Assembly: GCA_018830645.1 (NCBI GenBank)
Contig: JAHJSA010000073.1
Coordinates: 1 to 52,514 of the forward strand
Direction of reading: 5' to 3'
Length of the DNA stretch: 52,514 bases
Source of the DNA: Actinomycetota bacterium
Lineage (GTDB): Bacteria; Actinomycetota; Thermoleophilia; RBG-16-64-13
Each line of letters starts with the position of its first letter. Within the stretch, counting starts at the first letter, position 1. The position numbers and the translations under genes were made by a program. Below, in pieces: positions 17,784 through 25,842 of the stretch. Under the pieces are notes generated by a model, which ran no database searches, had not been told where the DNA came from, and saw only the letters and a program-made list of their open reading frames with translations.

Positions 17784-18551
17784 TCAACCTGCGGTCGGCC
17801 GCGTCGGAGCGGGCAGGTGCGGGCGGAAGGGGAGCTCGAGGCCGTGCAGTTCGAGCAGCGCTCCGTCGGTAAGGATGTCGGAGGCGGGGCCGTCCGCCAC
17901 CACTCTGCCCGCGTCCAGGATCACGGCTCGCCCGCACGTCTCGTACGCGTAGACGAGGTCGTGGGTCACGATCACCTTGGTCACGGGCAGATCGCGCAGG
18001 ATCTCCACCAGCTTGCGGCGCGACCTCGGGTCGAGGTTCGAGCTGGGTTCGTCGAGCACCAGCACGTCGGGGCGCATGCTGAGGACGGTGGCTGTGGCTA
18101 CGCGTTTCTTCTGTCCGAACGAGAGGTGGTGCGCCGCGCGGTCGCCGAAAGCGCTCATGTCCACCGCTTCGAGCGCTTCATGCACGCGGGTGGCAGTCTC
18201 GGTCTCGCCGAGCCCCATGTTGGCCGGTCCGAACGCGACGTCCTGGAACACGGTGGTGAGGAAGAGCTGGTCGTCGGGGTCCTGGAAGACCACGCCCACG
18301 CGGCGCCGGGTCTCTCTGAGCGTGCGCTCTTCGATCGGCACTCCGAAGATGAGCACCCGACCGCCTCCGCCGCGGAGTATGCCGTTCAGGTGCAGGAGGA
18401 GCGTGGACTTGCCGGCGCCGTTCGGGCCGATCACGGCGACCGACTCTCCCTCTTCGATGACGAGGTCCACCTGACTCAACGCCTCCGTGCCGTCCGGATA
18501 GGTGTAGGTGAGACCCTCCACCGCTACTGCGGGTACTTTGACTGACGTCAC
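17784..18551 (-). CDS. cbiO: Cobalt/nickel ECF transporter ATP-binding protein
   Basis: A protein of 255 residues. Walker A is GPNGAGKSTLL, the Q-loop is VVFQDPDDQLF, the signature is HHLSFGQKKRVA (a variant of LSGGQ in which the usual G-G-Q is F-G-Q), and Walker B is VLVLDEPSSNLDP. The H-loop is VIVTHDLVYA. It energises Co2+/Ni2+ uptake with CbiQ and CbiMN at the membrane. It lies 56 bases after cbiQ. The start at GTG 18551 puts the first strand (VAVEGLTYTYPDGTEAL) near the N-terminus as expected. Confidence 0.93.
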   Translation of the reverse strand: MTSVKVPAVAVEGLTYTYPDGTEALSQVDLVIEEGESVAVIGPNGAGKSTLLLHLNGILRGGGGRVLIFGVPIEERTLRETRRRVGVVFQDPDDQLFLTTVFQDVAFGPANMGLGETETATRVHEALEAVDMSAFGDRAAHHLSFGQKKRVATATVLSMRPDVLVLDEPSSNLDPRSRRKLVEILRDLPVTKVIVTHDLVYAYETCGRAVILDAGRVVADGPASDILTDGALLELHGLELPFRPHLPAPTRPTAG

Positions 18552-18607
18552 GTGTACCGCCGGACGCCTGTCCTTCGCCGCGTCAGATCCGCCTGTACCT
18601 CGCTCCC

Positions 18608-19381
18608 TCAAAGAGCCACCCCGATCCGTATAGCGGTCAGACTCCCAATGATCAGCGCGAGGAACACGGCTTCCGGGGCGTGGATGCCGGGAGGTGAGGC
18701 GGCGGGCATGGTGCCGTCGTAGCCTCGGCTGAGCATGGCCACGTACACGCGTTCTCCTCTCTGGTAGCTGCGCATGAAGAGCGAGCTGATGACGTGCCCC
18801 ACGATGCGAACGTCCCAGAGCCAGCGGCCTCGGTGGTTGCGCGCCTCCATCGCCCGCCGCATGCGCCGTTGTTCGTCGAGCAGCACGAAACTGTACCGAT
18901 ACATGAACGACCCGATGAGCGTGAACACCCGGGGCATCCGAAGGCCGTCCAGGCCGGCGACGAGTTCCGGGAAGCTCGTGGTGAGCGCGAGCAGCATCAT
19001 CGAGAGGATGCCGAGCGTGGCCTTCACGAGCACATTCCACAGCAGCACCAGTCCCGCCTCGGTGACCGTCACTCCAAGAACGAGATCGAACTCACGGCCG
19101 CCGCCCCGATGGAAGAACGGCAAGAAGACGGCCACGACCGCCACGAAGGGAAGAACGGCCGCGGCGCGCGTCAGCAGGAAGCGCAGAGGGAGGCGGGACA
19201 ACCCCACCAGGAACATCAGGATCGCGAAATAGAGGGCGAACGCCCAGAGTTCGGTGGGAGGCGTGGTCGCGCCGACCAACGTCAAGCCGAAGAATCCCAG
19301 GATCTTCGCGCGTGGGTCCAGACGGTGGAGCGGGCCGGCGCCGAAACGCGTGTCGGTGAGGAAATGGTGAGCGCCGCTCAG
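18608..19381 (-). CDS. cbiQ: Cobalt/nickel ECF transporter T component (CTG start)
   Basis: A protein of 257 residues with five or so membrane helices. Family blocks: RLDPRAKILGFFGLTLVGAT near the N-terminus, and the cytoplasmic coupling helices with EARNHRGRWLWD and ERVYVAMLSRGYDG (the A-R-G-like motifs). The reading frame meets no ATG, GTG or TTG before residue 30. CTG at 19381 overlaps the cbiMN stop as CTGA and lies 6 bases after a perfect AGGAGGA, so it is the probable start. The gene follows cbiMN in the operon. Confidence 0.92.
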   Translation of the reverse strand: MSGAHHFLTDTRFGAGPLHRLDPRAKILGFFGLTLVGATTPPTELWAFALYFAILMFLVGLSRLPLRFLLTRAAAVLPFVAVVAVFLPFFHRGGGREFDLVLGVTVTEAGLVLLWNVLVKATLGILSMMLLALTTSFPELVAGLDGLRMPRVFTLIGSFMYRYSFVLLDEQRRMRRAMEARNHRGRWLWDVRIVGHVISSLFMRSYQRGERVYVAMLSRGYDGTMPAASPPGIHAPEAVFLALIIGSLTAIRIGVAL

Positions 19382-20559
19382 GAGTCGTCCTCCTGGCGGT
19401 CGACGGCACCGTCCCGCCTCCCGTGCCCATGGGCGTGATCGTGATGGTGGTCTGGGTCGGCCTCTTCGGGCACGTGTGGGGAGTGGCTGTGGCCGCGGTG
19501 CGTGTGTCCCGAATGGCGGTGATCTATGTGCTCGTGGCCGCCGAGCGGATGGAGGCTCGGCGCGGCTATCCCCTCGGTGACCGCCTCGCCCTTCCGACGG
19601 CCGCTGAAGGCCTGCCCCAGTCCCAGCAAGACCGCGAACATCACGAGGGTGCCCACGAGACCGGCTGCCGCGGTGGCGAGGGTGGGATCCTCGAGTCCCG
19701 GGAACTGATAGTCCGGTATCGGGGAGAAGCTCCAGCCGCCCTCCTCGGCGTCGCCGGCGAACCCTTGGTCCTCGGCCACACGCTCGAGCCCATCGGGCGC
19801 CTGCGAGGCGAAGGGAGAGACGAAGACCGAGAGGGCCAGTGCCACAGCGAGGGCCGCGGCCAGGAAGCCCCACGTCTTGGGTGGCGCTTCCGCGGCCCTT
19901 CGGCGCGTAGTGCCGCCGACGGCACGGGGTGGGCTGTACACGAGGTCGGGGCGAGAAGCCAGGACGGTCGCCAGGACTGTGGTGGTGATCAGAGCCTCGC
20001 CTATGCCTATTACCATGTGCACGCTCGTCATGGCCGGGAGTGCGAAGCGCAAGGGAACCGTGCCGCTCACTGCCAACTCCACGGCCACCGCCCCGGAAGC
20101 GGCAACCACCGAGAGCCACGACGCCACGGCGACCCCCGCGAGATACCACGGGATCGTGGGAGGTAGGATCGCGCGAAGTGCGCGGTGAGCGCCGTAGCCC
20201 ACGAAGACGGCCACCACTGCCATGTTGAGCGTGTTCGCCCCAAGTGCCGATATGCCGCCGTCGGCCATGCCGACCGCCTGCACGGCGACGACGACCGCCA
20301 ATACCACCACGGCGGCCCACGGGCCCATGACCACCGCGGCGAACGCAGCTCCCAGGAAGTGCCCACTCGTTCCTGCCGCGATGGGGAAGTTGAGCATCTG
20401 GGCGGCGAACACGAATGCGGCGGTGACGCCGAGCAGCGGCACAGTCCGCTCGCCGAGTTCCCGGCTCGTGCGGCGCACCGCGTAGGTCAGGGCGGCCAGG
20501 GCTCCCGCGCCTGTAACGATGACAGTGGTGGTGTCCAGGAAGCCGTCGGGGAGATGCAT
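19378..20559 (-). CDS. cbiM: CbiM-CbiN fused cobalt/nickel substrate-binding component with His-rich tail
   Basis: A protein of 393 residues. The N-terminus MHLPDGFLDTTT places the metal-binding Met1-His2 as in all CbiM/NikM proteins. Six to seven membrane helices follow (to about 210), with FPIAAGTSGHFLGAA and MADGGISALGANTLNMAVVA. A CbiN/NikN-like part (about 240-340) has two more helices. The last 60 residues are extremely His-rich (HEHIDHRHSGHTHRGHSHS and HHHDHAHGHG) and probably store or concentrate Ni2+ or Co2+. It is 28 bases downstream of a Fur-family gene. Confidence 0.93.
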   Translation of the reverse strand: MHLPDGFLDTTTVIVTGAGALAALTYAVRRTSRELGERTVPLLGVTAAFVFAAQMLNFPIAAGTSGHFLGAAFAAVVMGPWAAVVVLAVVVAVQAVGMADGGISALGANTLNMAVVAVFVGYGAHRALRAILPPTIPWYLAGVAVASWLSVVAASGAVAVELAVSGTVPLRFALPAMTSVHMVIGIGEALITTTVLATVLASRPDLVYSPPRAVGGTTRRRAAEAPPKTWGFLAAALAVALALSVFVSPFASQAPDGLERVAEDQGFAGDAEEGGWSFSPIPDYQFPGLEDPTLATAAAGLVGTLVMFAVLLGLGQAFSGRRKGEAVTEGIAAPSLHPLGGHEHIDHRHSGHTHRGHSHSPHVPEEADPDHHHDHAHGHGRRDGAVDRQEDDS

Positions 20560-20587
20560 GGCTCTTCTTGTACCTCCTAAGGAGAGT

Positions 20588-21010
20588 TCAGTCGGTGCCG
20601 GACTCGCGGCAGGCTCGGCACGACCCGAAAACGTTGACCTCATGGGTCACGAAACCGGTGCTTCGCTCAAGGGATGCAGGCAGATCGCCAAGATCTGGGT
20701 CGTGAATGTGCTCGACCGAACCGCACTCCCGGCACACGAGGTGGTGGTGCGAATCCTCTTCCTCGATCTCGAAGGTGCGGTGCTCCGGCCCGAGGAGCGT
20801 CTCCCGCACCAAGTTCAACGCGACCAGCAGGTCGAGAGTGCGGTAGACGGTCGAGATGTTCACGTTCGGGAAGTGCCGGTTCACGCGTTCGCAGACCTCT
20901 TCGGCGCTCATGTGCGATCCGTGCGCGCGCAGCACGTCCCAGACCAGAGTACGCTGGGGGGTGAGGCGGTATCCTAACTCGCGAAGTGTGCGTGTAGCGT
21001 GATGGCTCAT
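20588..21010 (-). CDS. Fur-family metalloregulator
   Basis: A protein of 140 residues. The winged helix is GYRLTPQRTLVWDVLRAHGS, VNISTVYRTLDLLVALNLVR; metal ligands include HHHLVCRECGSVEH and the structural zinc pair C-R-A-C at the end (GSCRACRES). It would repress or activate metal genes on the same operon; Nur- or Zur-like specificity is guessed from the Co/Ni transporter next to it. The ATG at 21010 is 10 bases after the -10 box, giving a nearly leaderless mRNA. The operator-like repeat overlaps the -35. Confidence 0.92.
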   Translation of the reverse strand: MSHHATRTLRELGYRLTPQRTLVWDVLRAHGSHMSAEEVCERVNRHFPNVNISTVYRTLDLLVALNLVRETLLGPEHRTFEIEEEDSHHHLVCRECGSVEHIHDPDLGDLPASLERSTGFVTHEVNVFGSCRACRESGTD

Positions 21011-21020
21011 TGCAGGTGCG

Positions 21021-21053
21021 AACCTATCGCAGGTACGAGTGTCTGTCAACACT
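21021..21053 (-). promoter_or_regulatory. Fur operon promoter with overlapping operator-like inverted repeat
   Basis: On the minus strand: TTGACA (21049-21044), 17 bases, TAGGTT (21026-21021). An inverted repeat AGTGT-6-ACACT (21053-21038) spans the -35 box. This position would let the encoded Fur-family protein control its own operon. The repeat does not match the classic Fur or Nur box. Confidence 0.6.
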
Positions 21054-21144
21054 GGCAGGGTCGGATGTTCTTTGGTAGCGTTGCGTCCGCCGTGCGCCCT
21101 GGTAGCTCGGCAGGGTCGCGGGATCGTTCACAGGAGGAGGAACA

Positions 21145-22215
21145 ATGGCAGACGTACCGCCGAGGCTCACCACGCTCTCTCACGGCTCCGGCTGAGCGTG
21201 CAAGCTGAGCCCCAAGGACTTGGGGCACGTCATCTCCCAGCTTCCGCGGTCGACGGACCCGGATCTGCTGGTGGGCACCAACACGGCCGATGACGCTGCC
21301 GTGTATCGCCTCACGGACGACCTGGCCCTCGTGCAGAGCGTGGACTTCTTCACCCCTGTCGTCGACGATCCGTACGACTTCGGGCGCATCGCCGCGGCCA
21401 ACTCCCTTTCCGATATCTACGCCATGGGGGCGACGCCGCTCATCGCTCTCAACATCGTGGGCTTCCCCGTGGACGTCCTGCCGATCGAACAGCTCGTCGA
21501 GATTCTCCGCGGAGGCGCGGATGTCGCGCGTCAGGCCGGCATGACCATAGTGGGGGGCCATACGATCGACGACCGCGAGCCGAAGTACGGGCTGGCGGTC
21601 ACGGGTACGGTCCGTCCGGGGAGCCAGGTGACCAACGCCACGGCGCGGCCCGGCGACTCCCTCGTCCTGACGAAGCCGCTCGGCACCGGGATCATCGCCA
21701 CGGCCATCAAGCGAGGGACTGCCGGAACCGCCGCCGTCGAAGAGGCCACCGAGGTCATGGCTACGTTGAACCGCGACGCCTCCCTGGCGGCCTTGGCCAA
21801 CGGCGTGACCTCCATGACCGACATCACCGGCTTCGGGTTGCTGGGGCACCTCCTGGAGATGTGCAAGGGCAGCGGAGTCTCGGCGGAGATCTGGGTCGAC
21901 GCCCTGCCGTGGTTGCGAGACGCTCGCTCGCTGGCGGAGGAGGGAGTGGTGCCCGGCGGCACCCGCCGCAATCTGGCCTTCGTCGAGCCGGACGTGGAGT
22001 GGGTCGACGACCTGCCCGAATACGAGCGCCTGCTCCTTGCTGACGCGCAGACCTCGGGGGGCCTGCTGATCGCCGTGCCGAGCGATCGTGCCGAAGCGTT
22101 GATCGCCGACCTGCGCGGCAGGGGCACTCCCGCGGCCGCGCTGGTGGGTCGGGTCGGCCTCGTTGGTGAGAGGGCCATCTCCGTTCGCCGAGGTCCTGCT
22201 CCCGGCTCTTCGTGA
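21145..22215 (+). CDS. selD: Selenide, water dikinase (selenophosphate synthetase), Sec-containing
   Basis: A protein of 356 residues with Sec17 (TGA at 21193). The frame begins MADVPPRLTTLSHGSG, then TGA, then ACKLSPKDLGHVI. The conserved active-site C17/K20 pair of SelD is here U17/K20. AIR-synthase-like folds follow: NTADDAAVYRLTDDLALVQS, ANSLSDIYAMGATPLIALNI, and DITGFGLLGHLLEMC. It makes selenophosphate for Sec-tRNA. AGGAGG precedes the ATG. A gene call that stops at the TGA would lose the active site. A perfect SECIS-like hairpin follows at 21209. The MFS gene overlaps its stop (GTGA). Confidence 0.96.
21209..21226 (+). promoter_or_regulatory. SECIS-like hairpin of selD
   Basis: A 7-bp perfect stem GCCCCAA/TTGGGGC with loop GGAC. 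The loop starts 21 nt after TGA 21193-21195 and begins with G, satisfying the bacterial SECIS rules. Confidence 0.75.
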
Positions 22216-23732
22216 GCGCCGGCGACCCGCTCCCGCACGCCGGCGGAACGTCTGGACAAGCCGGCGGAACGCCTGCGCGTACCGAGCCAGATCGGGTGAA
22301 GTGGACCGTTCTTGCGACGGTCATGGTGGGCACGTTCATGGGGCCCCTGGACGGCAGTGTGGTCAACCTCGCGCTCCCGACCCTCGCCCGTCACTTCGCC
22401 GTGGGCATCACCACCATCGAGTGGGTGTCGGTTGCATACCTCCTCACGGTGAGCACCCTCCTCCTCACGTTCGGCCGCCTTGGGGACATCGTCGGCTTGA
22501 AGCCCCTCTACCTGGGCGGCTTCGCGATCTTTGTGGTCGGTTCCGCCTTGTGCGCGCTTGCCTGGCATGTGTGGGCGCTCGTGGCATTCCGCGCGGTGCA
22601 GGCAGTGGGAGCGGCCATGTTGTTCGCCGCGGGCCCGGCCATAATCACCCAGGTGTTCCCCGCGCGGGAGCGAGGGAAGGCGCTTGGCCTGGTGGGGATA
22701 GCGGTGTCGGCGGGGCTGGCGGTCGGGCCCACACTCGGCGGACTCCTGATCGCCGCGGGCGGGTGGCGCTTGGTGTTCCTGATCAACCTTCCCATCGGCG
22801 TCGCCGCGTTCGCCTTGGCGGGGAGGACTCTGAAGCTGGATTCACCGAAGGGGCAGCGCTTCGACCCCTACGGCGCCATCCTGTCTTTCGCGGCCCTCTT
22901 CCCCCTCTTGCTCGTCCTCTCTCGCGGGCAGGAATGGGGTTGGGGCACTCCGCGGGTGGCCGCCTTGATCACCTTGGCCGCGGTCGGGATGGCGGCCTTC
23001 GTGCTCGTAGAGTCTCGCGTGTCGGAGCCGGTGCTCGATCTGAGCTTGTTCCGCATACGCATCTTCAGCGCCGCGGCGGTGAGCGCCCTGGCCAGCTACG
23101 TGGTGACCGCGGCCGTGCTCTTTCTCATGCCCTTCTATCTTCTCGACGTTCGAGAGTTCTCCATAGCGTACGCGGGGTTGCTCTTGACGCCGATACCGGC
23201 AGCGATGGTCCTGCTCGGGCCGTTGTCGGGCGCCATGAGTGACAGGATCGGGTCGAGGGTGCTCAGCACCGTGGGCCTCCTAGTGAGCACAGCCGGCGTG
23301 GCCTCGTTCGTGACCCTGAGCACGGATACCGGGGCGTTGGGCATCGTCCTGCGGCTCCTGGTGGTGGGGGTTGGTCTCGGGATCTTCCAGGCCCCCAACT
23401 CGAGCGCGATGATGGGAAGCGTGCCGCGCCACCGTCTGGGCATCGCGTCAGGCATGGTCGCCAGCGCCAGGAACATCGGGATGGTGTTGGGGATCTCCTT
23501 GGCAGCACTGGCGCTCGCCGTCAGGGAGCCGTACCACCTGCGGGAACTCGCGACGTCTCTTGCCCCCGAGGCGGTGCGCGGTGAGGCGTTCCTCCTGGCC
23601 GCCCGGGACGCCTTCTGGCTGGCCGCGGTCATCTGTCTCGGCGGGGCTCTGACCTCACTCGTGCGTGGCGATGGCTCGCACCCGGACGCGCGTCCGATCC
23701 CGGCCGAGCAACCGCGGGAGTCTCAGAGATAG
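22212..23732 (+). CDS. MFS transporter, DHA2 (EmrB/QacA) family
   Basis: A protein of 506 residues with about 14 membrane helices. Motif C-like LDGSVVNLALPTLARHF lies in the first helix, and the loop signature GRLGDIVGLKPLYLGG (motif A) follows helix 2. QAVGAAMLFAAGPAIITQVF and SAGLAVGPTLGGLLIAAGGW are typical of drug exporters. The GTG start overlaps the selD stop by four bases, so its translation follows selD. This class usually exports drugs. A role in moving a selenium compound is a guess based only on position. The 3' end overlaps the convergent rsbW-like gene by 10 bases. Confidence 0.92.
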   Translation: MSAGDPLPHAGGTSGQAGGTPARTEPDRVKWTVLATVMVGTFMGPLDGSVVNLALPTLARHFAVGITTIEWVSVAYLLTVSTLLLTFGRLGDIVGLKPLYLGGFAIFVVGSALCALAWHVWALVAFRAVQAVGAAMLFAAGPAIITQVFPARERGKALGLVGIAVSAGLAVGPTLGGLLIAAGGWRLVFLINLPIGVAAFALAGRTLKLDSPKGQRFDPYGAILSFAALFPLLLVLSRGQEWGWGTPRVAALITLAAVGMAAFVLVESRVSEPVLDLSLFRIRIFSAAAVSALASYVVTAAVLFLMPFYLLDVREFSIAYAGLLLTPIPAAMVLLGPLSGAMSDRIGSRVLSTVGLLVSTAGVASFVTLSTDTGALGIVLRLLVVGVGLGIFQAPNSSAMMGSVPRHRLGIASGMVASARNIGMVLGISLAALALAVREPYHLRELATSLAPEAVRGEAFLLAARDAFWLAAVICLGGALTSLVRGDGSHPDARPIPAEQPRESQR

Positions 23733-24127
23733 AGCGAGAGGTGGACGGTCGTTCCGCCGCCACGCACTTTGGCGATGCGGACCTCGTCCATGAGCGCGAC
23801 CATCAGGGGCAACCCGAGACCGCGATCATCCCTGCGGGAGCAACGTCGCGCACCCGGCACGCGGAAGTCGCCGCCGTCGCTGATCTCGAGCACCAATCGA
23901 TCGTCGTGTAGCCGAGCGCACACTTCGAGGGGGTGGTGGTGCCCACCCGAATGCTCGACGGCGTTCGCGCAGGCCTCCGACACGGCGACCTTGAGGTCGA
24001 AGACGCGCTCGTCGTCCAGGCCGATCTCACGGCCTACATCCTCCACGAAACGGCGTATGTCGGTAAGCCGAGCGGGTTCGGGGGAGACAGTCAGGCGACG
24101 GCACCGTGATTGCCCGGTGAGACTCAA
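23723..24127 (-). CDS. RsbW-like ATP-binding anti-sigma factor/kinase
   Basis: A protein of 134 residues, a GHKL ATPase. The N-box is VAVSEACANAVEHSGG, the G1 box is LEISDGGDFRVPG, and the G2 region is DDRGLGLPLMVALMDEV. It phosphorylates STAS antagonists and holds a sigma factor. The gene overlaps the STAS gene by four bases. No sigma factor gene is seen in the window. Confidence 0.9.
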   Translation of the reverse strand: MSLTGQSRCRRLTVSPEPARLTDIRRFVEDVGREIGLDDERVFDLKVAVSEACANAVEHSGGHHHPLEVCARLHDDRLVLEISDGGDFRVPGARRCSRRDDRGLGLPLMVALMDEVRIAKVRGGGTTVHLSLYL

Positions 24128-24516
24128 GGATCGGTCGTCTCCGCGCCGGAGTTCGTCGCGGGCTCCGCGACTGCGGCCTTGTCCGCCGGCGTGTCCACAG
24201 AGTCCAGGTCCTCGAAGATGCGGAACCCGTTGTCGGCCTTAAGCCCGACGATCTCGATGAGTCGCCGCACGTCGGCGTTCGGACGTATCGCCCCGAGCCA
24301 GCCGTGCTCTCTCAGCTTTCGGACCGTGGAGAGGAGCACCGAGACCCCGCCGGAGTCGATGTACGTGACGTCGGTGAGGTCGAGCAGAAGCGTGGTCTCG
24401 CCCCCCTGCATGTACTTGTCGATCTCCGCCTGCAGATCGGAGGAGTTCCCATGGTCGATCTCCCCCCGCACCACGACGAGGGGCCGACCCCGTTCCGTCT
24501 TGCTCGACACCTGCAT
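24124..24516 (-). CDS. STAS-domain anti-sigma factor antagonist
   Basis: A protein of 130 residues. The core LVVVRGEIDHGNSSDLQAEI and LLLDLTDVTYIDSGGVSVLL carries the phosphorylatable serine of the D-S-G-G-V motif. An acidic tail of about 25 residues follows. It is the partner of the RsbW-like kinase downstream. GAGAAGGAG precedes the ATG. Confidence 0.93.
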   Translation of the reverse strand: MQVSSKTERGRPLVVVRGEIDHGNSSDLQAEIDKYMQGGETTLLLDLTDVTYIDSGGVSVLLSTVRKLREHGWLGAIRPNADVRRLIEIVGLKADNGFRIFEDLDSVDTPADKAAVAEPATNSGAETTDP

Positions 24517-24594
24517 GGCGCTCCTTCTCGCGTACGTCGTTACGCGGACTTCTTCGCTGATACCCGGGCCTGGGTGAGAGAAAACCAGCGTCCG

Positions 24595-25842
24595 TTAGCC
24601 GGTCGACATGCCCTGGAGTGTGGTCAAGGAGTAGCCGTTCATCAAGAGCCAATCGATGATCCCCGGGAGTGCCGCTACCGTCTGCGAACGATCGCCTCCG
24701 CCGTCGTGCATGAGGATCACGGCTCCCGGCTTCACGGCGGCCTTCACCCGCGAGGCGATCGACGCGGCGTCGCGGATCTTCCAGTCGAGCGTATCCACGT
24801 CCCACATCGCGATTCTCTGCCCCTGCCGCGCCGCCTCAGCGGCGACCGCTGCGTTGTAGGCTCCGTACGGAGGTCGCAGGAAGCGCGCCCCGCCTACGGC
24901 GGCGGCGCCTCGTGAGATCTCCGCGCTCAGACCATCGGCTCCCAGCTTGGTGAGGTCGGCATGACCCCACGTGTGGTTCTCGATCTCGTGGCCGGCCGCC
25001 CGGGCGTTCGCCGTCACCGACTTGTACGACGCAGCGACCTTGCCTATCCAGAAGAACGTCGCGGGCACCCCTTTCTTCTCCAGGATGGCGAGTATCTCCA
25101 CAGTGTGCTCACTCGGTCCGTCGTCGAACGTGAGGGCGACCGCCTTGTGGCCCGTCGGCACGGCGCTCGTGCGTTCGAGGAGGCCCACCTCGGCCTCGCG
25201 AAGCACGAACGCGGCGACAGGAGCGGTGCTGTGCTCGCCCCGGAACCGCTCTTCGAGCCCGGGCTTCCCTTCGCGCACTTGGGTGACCACGGGGCCGCTT
25301 CCCCGAGTCTCCCAGACGGGAGCGATCCCTTTCTCCTCCCGCCGCAGCCTCTCCGTGCGGTCCGCGCCTCTTCGGCCGACGATCGTCGCGCCGTCGTGGA
25401 GTACGCCGATGGCCGGGAACGGCCTTCCGTTCACCGAGACGAACCCGGATGCGCCGCCGCCCGGCAGTATCACGTCGCCGGTCACGTCAAGCGTGGACCC
25501 CGGTTGAAGCGAGAGATCTTGGAGTCCGGTGAGTTGTGCAAGGGTGGTGTCCCGCCCGATCTGCGCCACTACGCCGTCGACGGACACGAACTCCGAGGCG
25601 CCCAATCCTGAGGCCGGTCCGGCGAGCACCATGAGGAGCGCGAAGATGACGACGGCCAGGCGCTGTCGGCGGACGGTCCGTCGGGCGTCTCTGCGACGGG
25701 CGCCGTAGTCCGGCCCGGGACGGTCTTCGGTGACCTCCATGGCGGCGCCCGCAACGGCGTCTGGGACGGCGCCGGTGGCGGCCTGTGCGGCGGCACTCTC
25801 CGCGGCGGTCTTCGTGATGGCGTCTTCGCCGGCCCCTGTCAT
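24595..25842 (-). CDS. Secreted polysaccharide deacetylase (NodB domain)
   Basis: A protein of 415 residues. A single membrane helix lies at about 67-88 (AVVIFALLMVLAGPASG), preceded by a long Ala/Glu cytoplasmic tail and a basic stretch, RRRDARRTVRRQR. The catalytic NodB domain occupies the C-terminal half: LTFDDGPSEHT (metal Asp), HEIENHTWGHADL (two His), RPPYGAYN, WDVDTLDW and ILMHDGGG. It removes acetyl groups from cell-wall sugars at the outer face. Its ATG overlaps the stop of the NuoI/GltD fusion by four bases, an unexpected tail to a respiratory operon. Confidence 0.9.
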   Translation of the reverse strand: MTGAGEDAITKTAAESAAAQAATGAVPDAVAGAAMEVTEDRPGPDYGARRRDARRTVRRQRLAVVIFALLMVLAGPASGLGASEFVSVDGVVAQIGRDTTLAQLTGLQDLSLQPGSTLDVTGDVILPGGGASGFVSVNGRPFPAIGVLHDGATIVGRRGADRTERLRREEKGIAPVWETRGSGPVVTQVREGKPGLEERFRGEHSTAPVAAFVLREAEVGLLERTSAVPTGHKAVALTFDDGPSEHTVEILAILEKKGVPATFFWIGKVAASYKSVTANARAAGHEIENHTWGHADLTKLGADGLSAEISRGAAAVGGARFLRPPYGAYNAAVAAEAARQGQRIAMWDVDTLDWKIRDAASIASRVKAAVKPGAVILMHDGGGDRSQTVAALPGIIDWLLMNGYSLTTLQGMSTG

